NCBI GenBank assembly: GCA_964400735.1
Contig: CAYNVQ010000003.1
Coordinates: 310,001 to 374,000 of the forward strand
Direction: 5' to 3'
Length of the DNA: 64,000 nucleotides
Source of the DNA: CAYNVQ01 sp964400735
GTDB taxonomy: Bacteria; Acidobacteriota; Aminicenantia; Aminicenantales; Aminicenantaceae
Each line of letters starts with the position of its first letter. The first letter of the stretch is position 1. The notes beneath the pieces were generated by a model. That model ran no database searches. It saw only the letters and a list, made by a program, of their open reading frames with translations, and was not told the origin of the DNA. Below, piece after piece: positions 26,202 through 33,838 of this stretch. A program made the position numbers and the translations under genes.

Positions 26202-27022
26202 TCTGTCGGGGATTTGACTTCGCCCGTCCCGGGGTCGTAGAGGTATGGGTTGCCATCCAGGTCTTCGGGGAGGGACGCCATTATCCCGGCTTGAACAAGT
26301 TGGGTGAGATTTGTGGGAAGGCGTCCAAATTTTTGCTGGAATTTTTTTACCGCCTCCTCGATATTCTGAATATCCATAGCCGACTTCACTTTATAAAGAT
26401 GGTTGGCGGCGATTTTTTTTATCCGTTCATCGTCGGTGGTCCGATAGATTTCCTGCCAGCTCTGCCAAGCTGTCTGGTAATCCGTCCCTTTAAAGGCGGA
26501 ATCGGCATACAGCCTTTTTATGATCGGAGGGGCTCCTTCGATTTCCATGGCCTTTATATAGAATTCACGGGCTAAATCGTAATCTTTGAGCATCATGGCC
26601 GCGTAGTGCCCTTCTTGGTAGGGGAAGATCCACTGTTCCGGATTTTTTTCGAGTCCTCTGTCCAATACCTTGAACGCCAAATAGGGATCTTTGGCCCAAT
26701 AAACGGCGATGATGGCCCCTACTTCGTAGGGATCGAGGTAGAGCGGGTCGAGTTCGGAAATGATAGAGAAGATGTGGTCCAGATGGCCGTATCTTTCCGC
26801 GATGTTGTAATCGCTGTAATACTGGATGGCCCAGATATAGACCAAATCAGCCGCAAGAGAAGAGAATCCAAAAGTGGCATACTTCAAATACTTCCCGGAT
26901 GGGATATAGATCAATGAAGCACCTGGAACTTTCTTTCGAGGGATTTTATCGGTGGCGATTTTCAGGCCCATGAACAAGCCGCAGCTGATGATGAGGACAA
27001 TAATCAGGGCGATCTTTTTCAT
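26186..27022 (-). CDS. Membrane-anchored TPR protein with pseudopilin-like tail
   Basis: 278 residues. An N-terminal signal anchor (about 4-22) is followed by an extracytoplasmic alpha-solenoid with TPR-like helices ('DPYLAFKVLDRGLEKNPEQW', 'KDYDLAREFYIKAMEIEGAPP'). The last 45 residues, including 'LPTNLTQLVQAGI' and 'DGNPYLYDPGTGEV', resemble the C-terminus of type II major pseudopilins (GspG), yet there is no prepilin signal. It lies between the ABC exporter genes and the prepilin peptidase and overlaps the latter. A role in pilus or secretion assembly is plausible but not shown. SD GAGGC precedes the ATG. Confidence 0.7.
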   Translation of the reverse strand: MKKIALIIVLIISCGLFMGLKIATDKIPRKKVPGASLIYIPSGKYLKYATFGFSSLAADLVYIWAIQYYSDYNIAERYGHLDHIFSIISELDPLYLDPYEVGAIIAVYWAKDPYLAFKVLDRGLEKNPEQWIFPYQEGHYAAMMLKDYDLAREFYIKAMEIEGAPPIIKRLYADSAFKGTDYQTAWQSWQEIYRTTDDERIKKIAANHLYKVKSAMDIQNIEEAVKKFQQKFGRLPTNLTQLVQAGIMASLPEDLDGNPYLYDPGTGEVKSPTEWWKR

Positions 27023-27027
27023 CTGCC

Positions 27028-27792
27028 TCAGATAAAATCCCTTCTGCGGAAAACCAGCATGGCGAGTGCCAGGATGAAGACGGTATAAAAAATTCCATAA
27101 AGGGTGGAATAGAGGAAAATTTGAGGGGGGATGGGAAGGTGATGAACGACCTCTGTTTTGAAATTGAAATTTTCCAGGTCGGGAAGAAATGTGTACAGGA
27201 TTTTGGCGACGGTTTTAACTCCACTTTGGGGGATTTTTTTTATCAGGGTTTCCAATCCCCAGGATAGATGACCGATCAGATAAAAAGACAGGGAAAAAAG
27301 GATGCTCAGGATGGGAGTCGAAAAACAGGAGAAGAGCATAGCCACGGCCGTGATCAGGCAAAGTTCCAGAAAGATAAAAAGGATAGCCATGAAAAAAGAT
27401 GCGTCGATTCGAAGGGCATAGAAAAAAGAAAAAACCAGAAAAATGAGCGTCATCAACACCAGCATGACGAAAAGGGTCAAAACCAATCCCAGGTATTTGC
27501 CCAGAAGGAACTGGTACCGGTGAATAGGCTTGGAGAGGATGGTGTAGATGGTCCTTTTATCGATTTCCTTGTACACCAGTCCTGTTCCGATCAAAATGGC
27601 CATCAGGACGCCGAAGATAGAAAGGGAGGCCAGACCGACATCCGTGATGATTTTTACTCGATCGCCGACCGCCAAAAGGGCAAGGACGCGGGATGAAATG
27701 ATACACACAGCGGCAAAAAATAGAAGCAGATACAGGATGCGGTCCCGGATGGCTTCCTTGAACGTATTGAATGCGATAGCCCTTATCTTCAT
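27028..27792 (-). CDS. ABC-2 type transporter permease
   Basis: About 254 residues with six hydrophobic helices. The typical start of this family is seen, 'MKIRAIAFNTFKEAIRDRILYLLLFF', broken by a polar face. The 'GLVYKEIDKRTIYTILSKPIHRYQFLLGKYLG' region is the ABC-2 cytoplasmic coupling loop. It forms the membrane part of an efflux or membrane-remodelling transporter with the ATPase upstream. The ATG overlaps the ATPase stop (ATGA). Followed by the TPR protein and prepilin peptidase at short spacing, so the four genes look like one operon. Confidence 0.88.
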   Translation of the reverse strand: MKIRAIAFNTFKEAIRDRILYLLLFFAAVCIISSRVLALLAVGDRVKIITDVGLASLSIFGVLMAILIGTGLVYKEIDKRTIYTILSKPIHRYQFLLGKYLGLVLTLFVMLVLMTLIFLVFSFFYALRIDASFFMAILFIFLELCLITAVAMLFSCFSTPILSILFSLSFYLIGHLSWGLETLIKKIPQSGVKTVAKILYTFLPDLENFNFKTEVVHHLPIPPQIFLYSTLYGIFYTVFILALAMLVFRRRDFI

Positions 27793-28706
27793 TTCTGTTT
27801 TACCGCCCCGACAAAAAGATCTTCCAAGGTCTCTGTCCTGGGAATGAGGGAATGTATTTTGCCCTTTTTGTCCTGGACCAATCGGATCACGCTTTCGATT
27901 TGATTCTCTTCCCGGACCTTGAGCAAGATCCGGCCTCCTTGAGCCGTATACAATTCCCCGAAGCCTTCGAGGTCTGGGACCGGGATACCCGAAAGGGTGA
28001 TTTCCGTGAACAGGATTTTCTCGGAGATAAGGTCCTGAAGGGGGCCCTGATTGATAACCTTTCCGTCCAAAATAATCGCTACCTTGTCGCAAATCATTTC
28101 GATGTCTTGGAGAATATGGGAAGAGAGAAAGACTGTCTTGCCTTCATCCCTCAGTCTGACGATAACGTCTCTTATTTCCTTGCGGCCCAAGGGATCGAGT
28201 CCGCCCAGGGGTTCATCCAGGAGAACGAGGAAGGGGTCGTTGATCAAAGCCTGGGCGAGGCCGATCCTCTGGAGCATTCCTCTGGAGAATTTCCTGAGTT
28301 GCAGTCCTGCTGCATATTTCAAGCTCACCAGTTCGAGCAAGGCGTCGATATTTTTTTGTTTATCCCCTTTTTTGACCAAGGAAAGGTCGCTGTAGAAACG
28401 CAGGAATTCGGATGCTGTGAGGTGATCGTAGAAATAGGGATTTTCAGGGAGGAAACCGATTTTTTCTTTAGCTTGAAGGGAAAGGTTGGAATGCCCGAAA
28501 ATTTCAATGGTTCCTTCGTCAGAAAAGATGAGGCCGAGAATGCATTTGAGGGTTGTGGTTTTGCCTGCGCCATTAGGGCCGAGATAGCCGAAAATCTCTC
28601 CTCCTCGGACTTCCAGAGAAATTCCTTTGAGGATCTTTTTCCTTTTGAGCATAAAACCTGTTTTGAAGGATTTATGAAGGTTTTCGATCCTGAGTACGTT
28701 GTCCAT
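27789..28706 (-). CDS. ABC transporter ATP-binding protein
   Basis: About 305 residues. Walker A is GPNGAGKTT, the signature is 'FSRGMLQRIGLAQAL' (a variant LSGGQ in which the first Gly is Arg) and Walker B is 'LVLLDEPLGGLDP', with the H-loop 'SSHIL'. A C-terminal extension of about 80 residues follows, as in DrrA/CcmA-type exporter ATPases. Paired with the ABC-2 permease through a 4-bp overlap. ATG 28706 is used; no Shine-Dalgarno sequence is present and the promoter lies 12 bp upstream. Confidence 0.92.
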   Translation of the reverse strand: MDNVLRIENLHKSFKTGFMLKRKKILKGISLEVRGGEIFGYLGPNGAGKTTTLKCILGLIFSDEGTIEIFGHSNLSLQAKEKIGFLPENPYFYDHLTASEFLRFYSDLSLVKKGDKQKNIDALLELVSLKYAAGLQLRKFSRGMLQRIGLAQALINDPFLVLLDEPLGGLDPLGRKEIRDVIVRLRDEGKTVFLSSHILQDIEMICDKVAIILDGKVINQGPLQDLISEKILFTEITLSGIPVPDLEGFGELYTAQGGRILLKVREENQIESVIRLVQDKKGKIHSLIPRTETLEDLFVGAVKQK

Positions 28707-28718
28707 CAAATTTTTTTT

Positions 28719-28746
28719 ATTATAGTCAAACCGGATCTTTTTTCAA
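28719..28746 (-). promoter_or_regulatory. Promoter for the ABC/prepilin-peptidase operon, nearly leaderless
   Basis: Minus strand TTGAAA (28746-28741), 16-bp spacer, TATAAT (28724-28719). The ATG at 28706 follows after 12 bases without a ribosome binding site, giving a leader of about five bases. Confidence 0.65.
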
Positions 28747-28823
28747 GAGAGCCCTTCAATCAATTCACGCCATCTCTGGCAGCGGATTTTAAGGAGGGGA
28801 CGCAGCTTTTTTCGGCGTCGCTA

Positions 28824-28856
28824 TGAGGAGATTCCATCAGGCGGTATCTCTCCTCA
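28824..28856 (-). terminator. Hairpin at the end of the flavin reductase-like gene
   Basis: A perfect 8-bp inverted repeat TGAGGAGA / TCTCCTCA with a 17-base loop overlaps the stop codon. A second small hairpin (GACGC/GCGTC) follows. There is no U-run, so termination is uncertain; it may protect or attenuate the transcript. Confidence 0.35.
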
Positions 28857-29414
28857 ATCGGGGATTATATGGTTAAGGGAATCGGGGTTGATGGTGATGT
28901 AGAAATCGCTGCCCAAATACAAAAGAGGCTGGACATTTTGGGGATTGAGGATTCCTTCCCCGGTAAAACTGCCTTCTTCTTCGTGCAGGGCCAGGACTTC
29001 TCCGACAAACAAGTCATGGTCTCCATAGGGTCGGATGTCGATCAACTTGCATTCGAAGCATACATAAGCGTCTTCGATGACGGGAGACTGGATGATTTTG
29101 GCCGGAGCGAGTTTCAGCGGGAACCGTTCGATTTTGTCCATGTCGAATCCGGATTTCCTTCCGTATTGAGCAGACAGAATGGCTTGTTTTTCACGGATAA
29201 AATTCACGGTGAATTCTCTGGCTTTTGATAAGAGCTGATGGGTAAACCGTTTCTTGGAAATGAGCACGCCGAAAAGAGGAGGCTCGAACGAAAGAGCGGT
29301 ATGCCAGGCGCAGGACATGAAGTTAATCCTGTCTTCTGCCTTGGCTCCCACAAGGGCCACAGTATAAGGATAGAAATACTGGAATTTTTTTATCTGGGTC
29401 CGGATTGTTTTCAT
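28854..29414 (-). CDS. Flavin reductase-like FMN-binding protein
   Basis: About 186 residues with the flavin reductase-like split barrel: 'YPYTVALVGAKAEDRINFMSCAWHTALSFEPPLFGV' across the first strands, then 'FTVNFI', 'YGRKSGFDMDKI' and 'HDLFVGEVLALH'. Members bind FMN and act as NAD(P)H:flavin reductases or as partners of ferritin-like or flavodiiron proteins in anaerobes. GAGGTGACC precedes ATG 29414, which is preferred over an earlier in-frame start at 29429. The adjacent upstream gene encodes a ferritin-like protein, suggesting an oxygen- or iron-handling pair. Confidence 0.88.
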   Translation of the reverse strand: MKTIRTQIKKFQYFYPYTVALVGAKAEDRINFMSCAWHTALSFEPPLFGVLISKKRFTHQLLSKAREFTVNFIREKQAILSAQYGRKSGFDMDKIERFPLKLAPAKIIQSPVIEDAYVCFECKLIDIRPYGDHDLFVGEVLALHEEEGSFTGEGILNPQNVQPLLYLGSDFYITINPDSLNHIIPD

Positions 29415-29488
29415 GGTCACCTCGTTCAACCTGGATTGTCCAGGCTTTTGGGGAAAAATTTATGGGATGGAGAAGAAGGCAAAAGAGC

Positions 29489-30469
29489 CTACTTCAATCC
29501 CTCGATTTTTTTTGCGTTCTTCAGAAGCCATTCCTGGGTGAAAGCATGTTCCCTGTCCAGACCCGCATGTTTTTCCAGCTGATCTTTGGTCTCTCCTTCG
29601 GGAACGAGAGAAAGAAGTTTTTCGTATTTGGAAATCAGGTCGTTTTCGGTCGGGATCAGCGTTTCCAGGGCCGAAAGCCTGTCTTCGCCCGGGTAGGAAG
29701 AAGGCATGGGAAATACGCTCCGCTCCAAACCCTCCGGATTTTTTTCTGCGTTCTCGATCCGGATGACATCGCCCCACTTGATCAAAATGCCCGCATTCTT
29801 ATCCCAATTCCTCATGTGATCGATGGCGTTTTTGTACAGACGCTGGCTAAGGTCTTGATGCTCGCTGAAGAGGATGACATATTTGAGATAACGGTGCATC
29901 AGCTCGTTTTCTTTCTGCATGATCTCGTGAAGGAGTCGAACTTCCTCTTTTTGGGCAGCTTCAGGACTGGATTGGTAACACAGGGCATCCTGGGCGCCTT
30001 CTTTCCTCAAAGCATCCATCATGGCCACGAACTGGTCAGAGTGGCGCACTTCATCGTAAGAAATATTGAGAACCATGTTCTGGATTTTGGGGAAGGTCCC
30101 CTCTTCGAATTCGGCTGATTGGTAAAGGTCGGTCACTAGGTCCTCTGTATGTTTATCCCGCTCGAGATTATCCATTATTTTCGGGAAACGCATAACCTCA
30201 TCTGTTTTAAAGGACGGCGTTCCCCCCATCTGGGTGATGATGATACCCAGCTGCAAAGAGTGGTACATTTCGTCTATTCCTATTTGGATGGTCTGGGCGC
30301 GCACGTCTTGGCGTCGCTTCATGACGGGATCGGTGTAGAAAAATTTGGCTTTGGGCATGGAGTAGGCATGAATGATGTACTCAAAACTTACAGCCCATTC
30401 ATGCTCCAGAGCTATGTTCATGAGCTTGAAAGCGTCTTCTTTAGTTTGGATTTTTGTTATTTTTTCCAT
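29489..30469 (-). CDS. Ferritin-like protein with two four-helix units
   Basis: 326 residues. The first half holds a di-iron ferritin-like bundle: 'EHEWAVSFEY', 'IDEMYHSLQ' and 'SYDEVRHSDQ' give the E...DExxH pattern twice. The second half repeats a related helical layout ('ENELMHRYLKYV', 'DREHAFTQEW') with fewer metal ligands. The family (rubrerythrin/DUF455-like bundles) often acts in peroxide or iron metabolism. SD AAAGGAGAAAA precedes the ATG. It is followed 75 bp later by the flavin reductase-like gene, which may supply electrons. Confidence 0.75.
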   Translation of the reverse strand: MEKITKIQTKEDAFKLMNIALEHEWAVSFEYIIHAYSMPKAKFFYTDPVMKRRQDVRAQTIQIGIDEMYHSLQLGIIITQMGGTPSFKTDEVMRFPKIMDNLERDKHTEDLVTDLYQSAEFEEGTFPKIQNMVLNISYDEVRHSDQFVAMMDALRKEGAQDALCYQSSPEAAQKEEVRLLHEIMQKENELMHRYLKYVILFSEHQDLSQRLYKNAIDHMRNWDKNAGILIKWGDVIRIENAEKNPEGLERSVFPMPSSYPGEDRLSALETLIPTENDLISKYEKLLSLVPEGETKDQLEKHAGLDREHAFTQEWLLKNAKKIEGLK

Positions 30470-30496
30470 TTTTTCTCCTTTTGTTCAGTCTGAATT

Positions 30497-30700
30497 ATTT
30501 AAAAAAAATTTTCTCAACATAATCGGCATTTTCACGCATCGGGCGCCGGCCCAGTCCGCCCGCCGAGTTGGCTCCAACGGCTTCGTCGCAGCCCTGTTTG
30601 AGTTGAGTCGGCTCGCGGATGTTGACCGCAGCTTCAAAGGCCGCGTTCTCGCCGTTTAAGCCATCTCTGCTCGTGAGTGATCCAGATTAGAGAGAAAATT
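30497..30700 (-). pseudogene. GC-rich C-terminal ORF remnant, unidentified
   Basis: On the minus strand an open frame of about 67 codons with no start codon ends in TAA near 30497. It reads '...LNGENAAFEAAVNIREP', then 'QLKQGCDEAVGANSAGG' and 'RRPMRENADYVEKIFFK'. The composition is far more GC-rich than its flanks. It looks like the tail of a protein whose front has been lost, perhaps a decayed mobile element or transferred gene. I do not recognise the family. Confidence 0.3.
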
Positions 30701-30731
30701 ATAATGATTTTTGACTAGAAATAAAAGGCAT

Positions 30732-30772
30732 AAAAAATCACCCTAGATATCATCTCTGGAGGTGATTGACGG
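30732..30772 (+). repeat. 41-bp intergenic motif, copy C
   Basis: Carries the three conserved blocks at the same spacing as copy B. In this copy the outer arms AATCACC (30736-30742) and GGTGATT (30761-30767) form a perfect 7-bp inverted repeat. Confidence 0.6.
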
Positions 30773-31045
30773 TATTTTCTAGCTGTGTCAATATCGTCAT
30801 GATATGATACCAATTCGGCGCGTTTGAATTCCTCATCCAAGGCTGCGTCGAGGTTTTGAAAAGGGAGAGGGAGCAGGAGTTCCTCTCCCACCTCCCCCTC
30901 CCGCTTCAACCACTAGAATTCCTCCTTCGGATCCGAATGTTCTCGTTGATCCTATGGTTCCTCGTTGCCCTTTGGCCTTGAAGATTTGGGCAGAATCCCG
31001 TCACAATGATGGTGTGAATTTTTTCGATTGAGACGTTCGCCGTTT

Positions 31046-32146
31046 TCATAAATGATTCGGGTCCGGCAGTGGTTCCAGATTTTTATCAGTGGGGCGGCCC
31101 TCTTTGATATAACGAAGGAGGAGCCGGATTTCTTTTTGAGCCAAGATGGTTCTTTGGTTCCCCTGCCTCTCCCATTTGATCAACCGTGTTGTGTCTTTAT
31201 CGATTTCGATACAGGTTATTCCGTTGGTGTAACCACAACAGCCGTCGTTGAAATAGCAGGGAATGGGTTTAGTGTTGTCGGATTCGAATGACTTGGGGGG
31301 CCTTCCCTTTCGCTCGGTCATAATTTCATCGATTTCGCCTCGGATTTTATCGGCTCTGGATCTGGAAATCTTCCGCTCTTCCGGTCGGGCCAGGTCCAGG
31401 CTTTTGTTCAATCGATTCAGTTCTAGCTGGAGGTGGTCGAAGTGTGTCATGGAACCAAAGATAGCGCGATGGGTATGACCACAAATCAGCAGGACCTTTT
31501 TTTCTTTGGCCCATCGGTAGTAGTTCAGCTCCAGATCATCGCGGATTTTGAAATTTTCGGCCGGGCCGTCGACACCGATATTGAAAATTTTCTGAATGGT
31601 TTTCCATATAAATTGAACAGCCCAGCGGCTGAGTCTCCATGCCTTATCCTCGAAGAATCTTCCTTGGTGTCCGTGGATAAGAAAAATATTCTCTCCCAGG
31701 CATAAGCCCTCTCTGTATTCCACGTTTTCCAGAATATTGTTTTTCCAGGTCCGGGAGCGCTTTTTGAATCGGCGCAGGGAGACTTCTTTATCATGGTTTC
31801 CCCATATCCTGATTTTTCTCTTCGTTGAAGATTCGAGAGCCATATCGATTTCTTGTTGAATGATTTTTTCGTAATGGGGAAGAATTTGCTCATAACGGTT
31901 TTCCCAGAGCTCTTCATTATCTCCCAAAACGATCAGTGCGAATCCTTCTTTTTTGTAGTAGGACAGTGCTGTCGAGTAAAGCGAGGCATTTTTTATGAAG
32001 TCGTCAGCAGGGCTGGCATCTCCTTTATGATGGTCCGAGAAAAGTACGAAGCGGTCGGTTTGGAAATTTATCGGAATCATATTTTCTTTTTTTTTCGCGT
32101 CGTTATAGATTCGGTCGAATCTTTTGCTCATTCTTTGGCGCAGCAT
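31046..32146 (-). CDS. Metallophosphoesterase, calcineurin-like
   Basis: 366 residues with the five blocks of the dimetal phosphoesterase fold: 'LFSDHHKGD' (D-x-H variant), 'LGDNEELWENR', 'IWGNHDKEV', 'LIHGHQG' and 'ICGHTHRA'. The order and the long insert between the last blocks resemble UDP-2,3-diacylglucosamine hydrolase-like and other uncharacterised cytosolic members. The substrate is unknown. No signal peptide. A TAAGG site lies seven bases before the ATG. It is divergent from the Memo-like gene, with about 170 bp between them. Confidence 0.85.
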   Translation of the reverse strand: MLRQRMSKRFDRIYNDAKKKENMIPINFQTDRFVLFSDHHKGDASPADDFIKNASLYSTALSYYKKEGFALIVLGDNEELWENRYEQILPHYEKIIQQEIDMALESSTKRKIRIWGNHDKEVSLRRFKKRSRTWKNNILENVEYREGLCLGENIFLIHGHQGRFFEDKAWRLSRWAVQFIWKTIQKIFNIGVDGPAENFKIRDDLELNYYRWAKEKKVLLICGHTHRAIFGSMTHFDHLQLELNRLNKSLDLARPEERKISRSRADKIRGEIDEIMTERKGRPPKSFESDNTKPIPCYFNDGCCGYTNGITCIEIDKDTTRLIKWERQGNQRTILAQKEIRLLLRYIKEGRPTDKNLEPLPDPNHL

Positions 32147-32319
32147 GTCAGGCCCTTAAGGAATATTTCCCCGAATCATAGCAGAAAAATCATGCCAATT
32201 CCATTTGCCGAAGGGGGACGTCCCCGTATTGGAATAGAAAGGTGTATTTTCATTCAGAGGATTGCTTTTTAGGAAAAATCGGTGTAGATAGTCAGAGAGT
32301 CGATGTAAAGGTTTGCCAG

Positions 32320-33549
32320 ATGACGGAAAAAGAAATACCCAGGTTGAGGACCGACATCGATATTATCCCCACAGTCTATAGGGGAGAGAAGGTCTTTCTG
32401 GTGAAAGATTCCCTGGGCATTATCCCTGATCCTGTTTTATTGCGAGGGGAGGCCTTGCAGTTCATCGGTTTGATAGATGGAAAACGGGATATAAGGGAAA
32501 TCCAACTGGAGATGATGCGCCGTAGAGGTGGAATTTTCGTCAGGATAGAGGATATTTCCGGAATGCTGTCTGAACTTGACGCCGCATTTCTGATGGACAG
32601 CGACAATTACCGGAAAAGAAAGGCGGTCCTGATACGGGAATATTCTCGACAAGACATACGGAACGCTTTTTTGGCTGGGAAGTCCTATCCTGAAAAACCC
32701 GACGACCTCACTTCCTATATAGAATCGATTCTTATATCCGATGAGGGTGGATCTGATCGATTGGGGGGGAGAAAGGTTTTGGCCTTGGTTGCCCCTCATA
32801 TCGATTTAGAGGTGGGAAAAAAAATATATGCCCGGGCGTATCAAGCTGTCAAGGACGTCTTTCCACAGAAAGTGCTTCTTCTCGGAACAGGCCACAGTCT
32901 GCAAGAATCCTATCTCTCTTTGACCACAAAAGATTTCCTTACTCCTTGGGGAAGGATTAGGACGGATAAACAGTGGGTCGAAAGGCTGATAAGAGGCGGC
33001 GGTCCCGATGTGGTATCCTCTCACGACATGGATCACCGGAATGAACATGCCCTCGAGTTCCAGCTTCTTTTTCTCCACCATCTTTTTGGCGATGACTTCA
33101 CTCTGGTCCCGGTCCTCTGCGGCTCCTTCCATCGTGTTCTTCATGATGTGTCCCGACCCAAAGAAATTCCAGGGATGGAGGGATTCCTTTCCGAGCTTAA
33201 GCATTTTATCGAAGCTGAGAATGAATCGCTGCTCATCGTGGCCGGAGTGGATCTTTCCCATATCGGCCCTAAGTTCGGGCACCGAAGAACGGCGTCCTCT
33301 TTACTTTGGGAAGCGAAAGAGCATGACAAGTCATTGTTGGAGAAAATTGGCGGAGGCGATGTGCAAGGCTTCTGGCGTCAAGTGCAGAGGGTTAACAATA
33401 AATACAATGTCTGCGGCTTTTCGTCGCTTGCCATCTTGCTCGAGCTTTTTGAAGGTAAAGAAGGTCAAATTTTGGGGTATGATTTTTGGAGAGAAGAGCC
33501 AACCCAGTCGGCGGTGAGCTTCGCCGCTCTCGTTTTTCCCCGCTCATGA
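32320..33549 (+). CDS. PqqD-like domain fused to Memo (AmmeMemoRadiSam protein B)
   Basis: About 409 residues. Residues about 25-95 form a small winged-helix-like unit ('ALQFIGLIDGKRDIREIQLEM...VRIEDISGMLSELDAAFLM') resembling PqqD-type peptide-chaperone domains. Residues about 140-409 are a complete Memo domain: 'LVAPHIDLEVG', 'LLGTGHS', 'DHRNEHALEFQLLFL', 'VAGVDLSHIGPKFG' and 'YNVCGFSSLAILLEL'. Memo resembles extradiol dioxygenases and usually occurs with an AMMECR1 protein and a radical SAM enzyme; neither is adjacent here. ATG 32320 with AAAGG upstream is preferred over a GTG at 32242. Confidence 0.88.
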   Translation: MTEKEIPRLRTDIDIIPTVYRGEKVFLVKDSLGIIPDPVLLRGEALQFIGLIDGKRDIREIQLEMMRRRGGIFVRIEDISGMLSELDAAFLMDSDNYRKRKAVLIREYSRQDIRNAFLAGKSYPEKPDDLTSYIESILISDEGGSDRLGGRKVLALVAPHIDLEVGKKIYARAYQAVKDVFPQKVLLLGTGHSLQESYLSLTTKDFLTPWGRIRTDKQWVERLIRGGGPDVVSSHDMDHRNEHALEFQLLFLHHLFGDDFTLVPVLCGSFHRVLHDVSRPKEIPGMEGFLSELKHFIEAENESLLIVAGVDLSHIGPKFGHRRTASSLLWEAKEHDKSLLEKIGGGDVQGFWRQVQRVNNKYNVCGFSSLAILLELFEGKEGQILGYDFWREEPTQSAVSFAALVFPRS

Positions 33550-33795
33550 TATCCGCAGGCTTCTTCAAAACCGGAATAAAGCAACCATCAGGGAAGCCGC
33601 AACGGCAGCCCGCTGGTTTTCTTCATCGATCCCTTGGAAGGGGAGCTGCTATATATACCTGCCAGTAAAGCTTGCTTTCCATGCCCGCTCGCCTGGAAAG
33701 ATTCCCTTTCGGATTCCCAAGGTGGTCTAAAGTCATCGCGGTTTTGGAAATGCCAACATGATATCCCAGCGATTTTTTTTTTAACGAGATTGCGA

Positions 33796-33801
33796 TATAA
33801 T
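33796..33801 (+). promoter_or_regulatory. Probable -10 box for agmatinase operon
   Basis: TATAAT follows a T-rich stretch (33772-33782) that could stand in for a weak -35. The rest of the 33550-33838 gap shows only a small GCCG-CAA-CGGC hairpin near 33596; no riboswitch was recognised. Confidence 0.4.
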
Positions 33802-33838
33802 CTTTCCCCTCCTGTATCGCTTCGAAAAGGAGACTGTG

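Larger units (their letters stand above)
30470..31045. other. Long non-coding region with GC-rich ORF remnant and motif copy C
   Basis: 576 bp between two minus-strand genes. It holds a GC-rich island (30525-30660), copy C of the 41-bp motif (30732-30772) and a GGGAGAGG...CCTCTCCC inverted repeat within a purine-rich run near 30861-30890. A 64-codon open frame at 30715-30909 (minus) has no ribosome binding site and crosses the motif, so it is not called. No tRNA or clear promoter was recognised. Confidence 0.5.

Noticed and set aside
30715..30909. 64-codon minus-strand frame between ferritin-like and phosphoesterase genes
   Set aside because: It crosses the 41-bp motif and a purine-rich inverted repeat, and lacks a ribosome site; coding is not supported.
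33550..33838. Riboswitch (for example guanidine class) upstream of the agmatinase gene
   Set aside because: No conserved guanidine riboswitch segments could be found; the only promoter element lies after most of this region.
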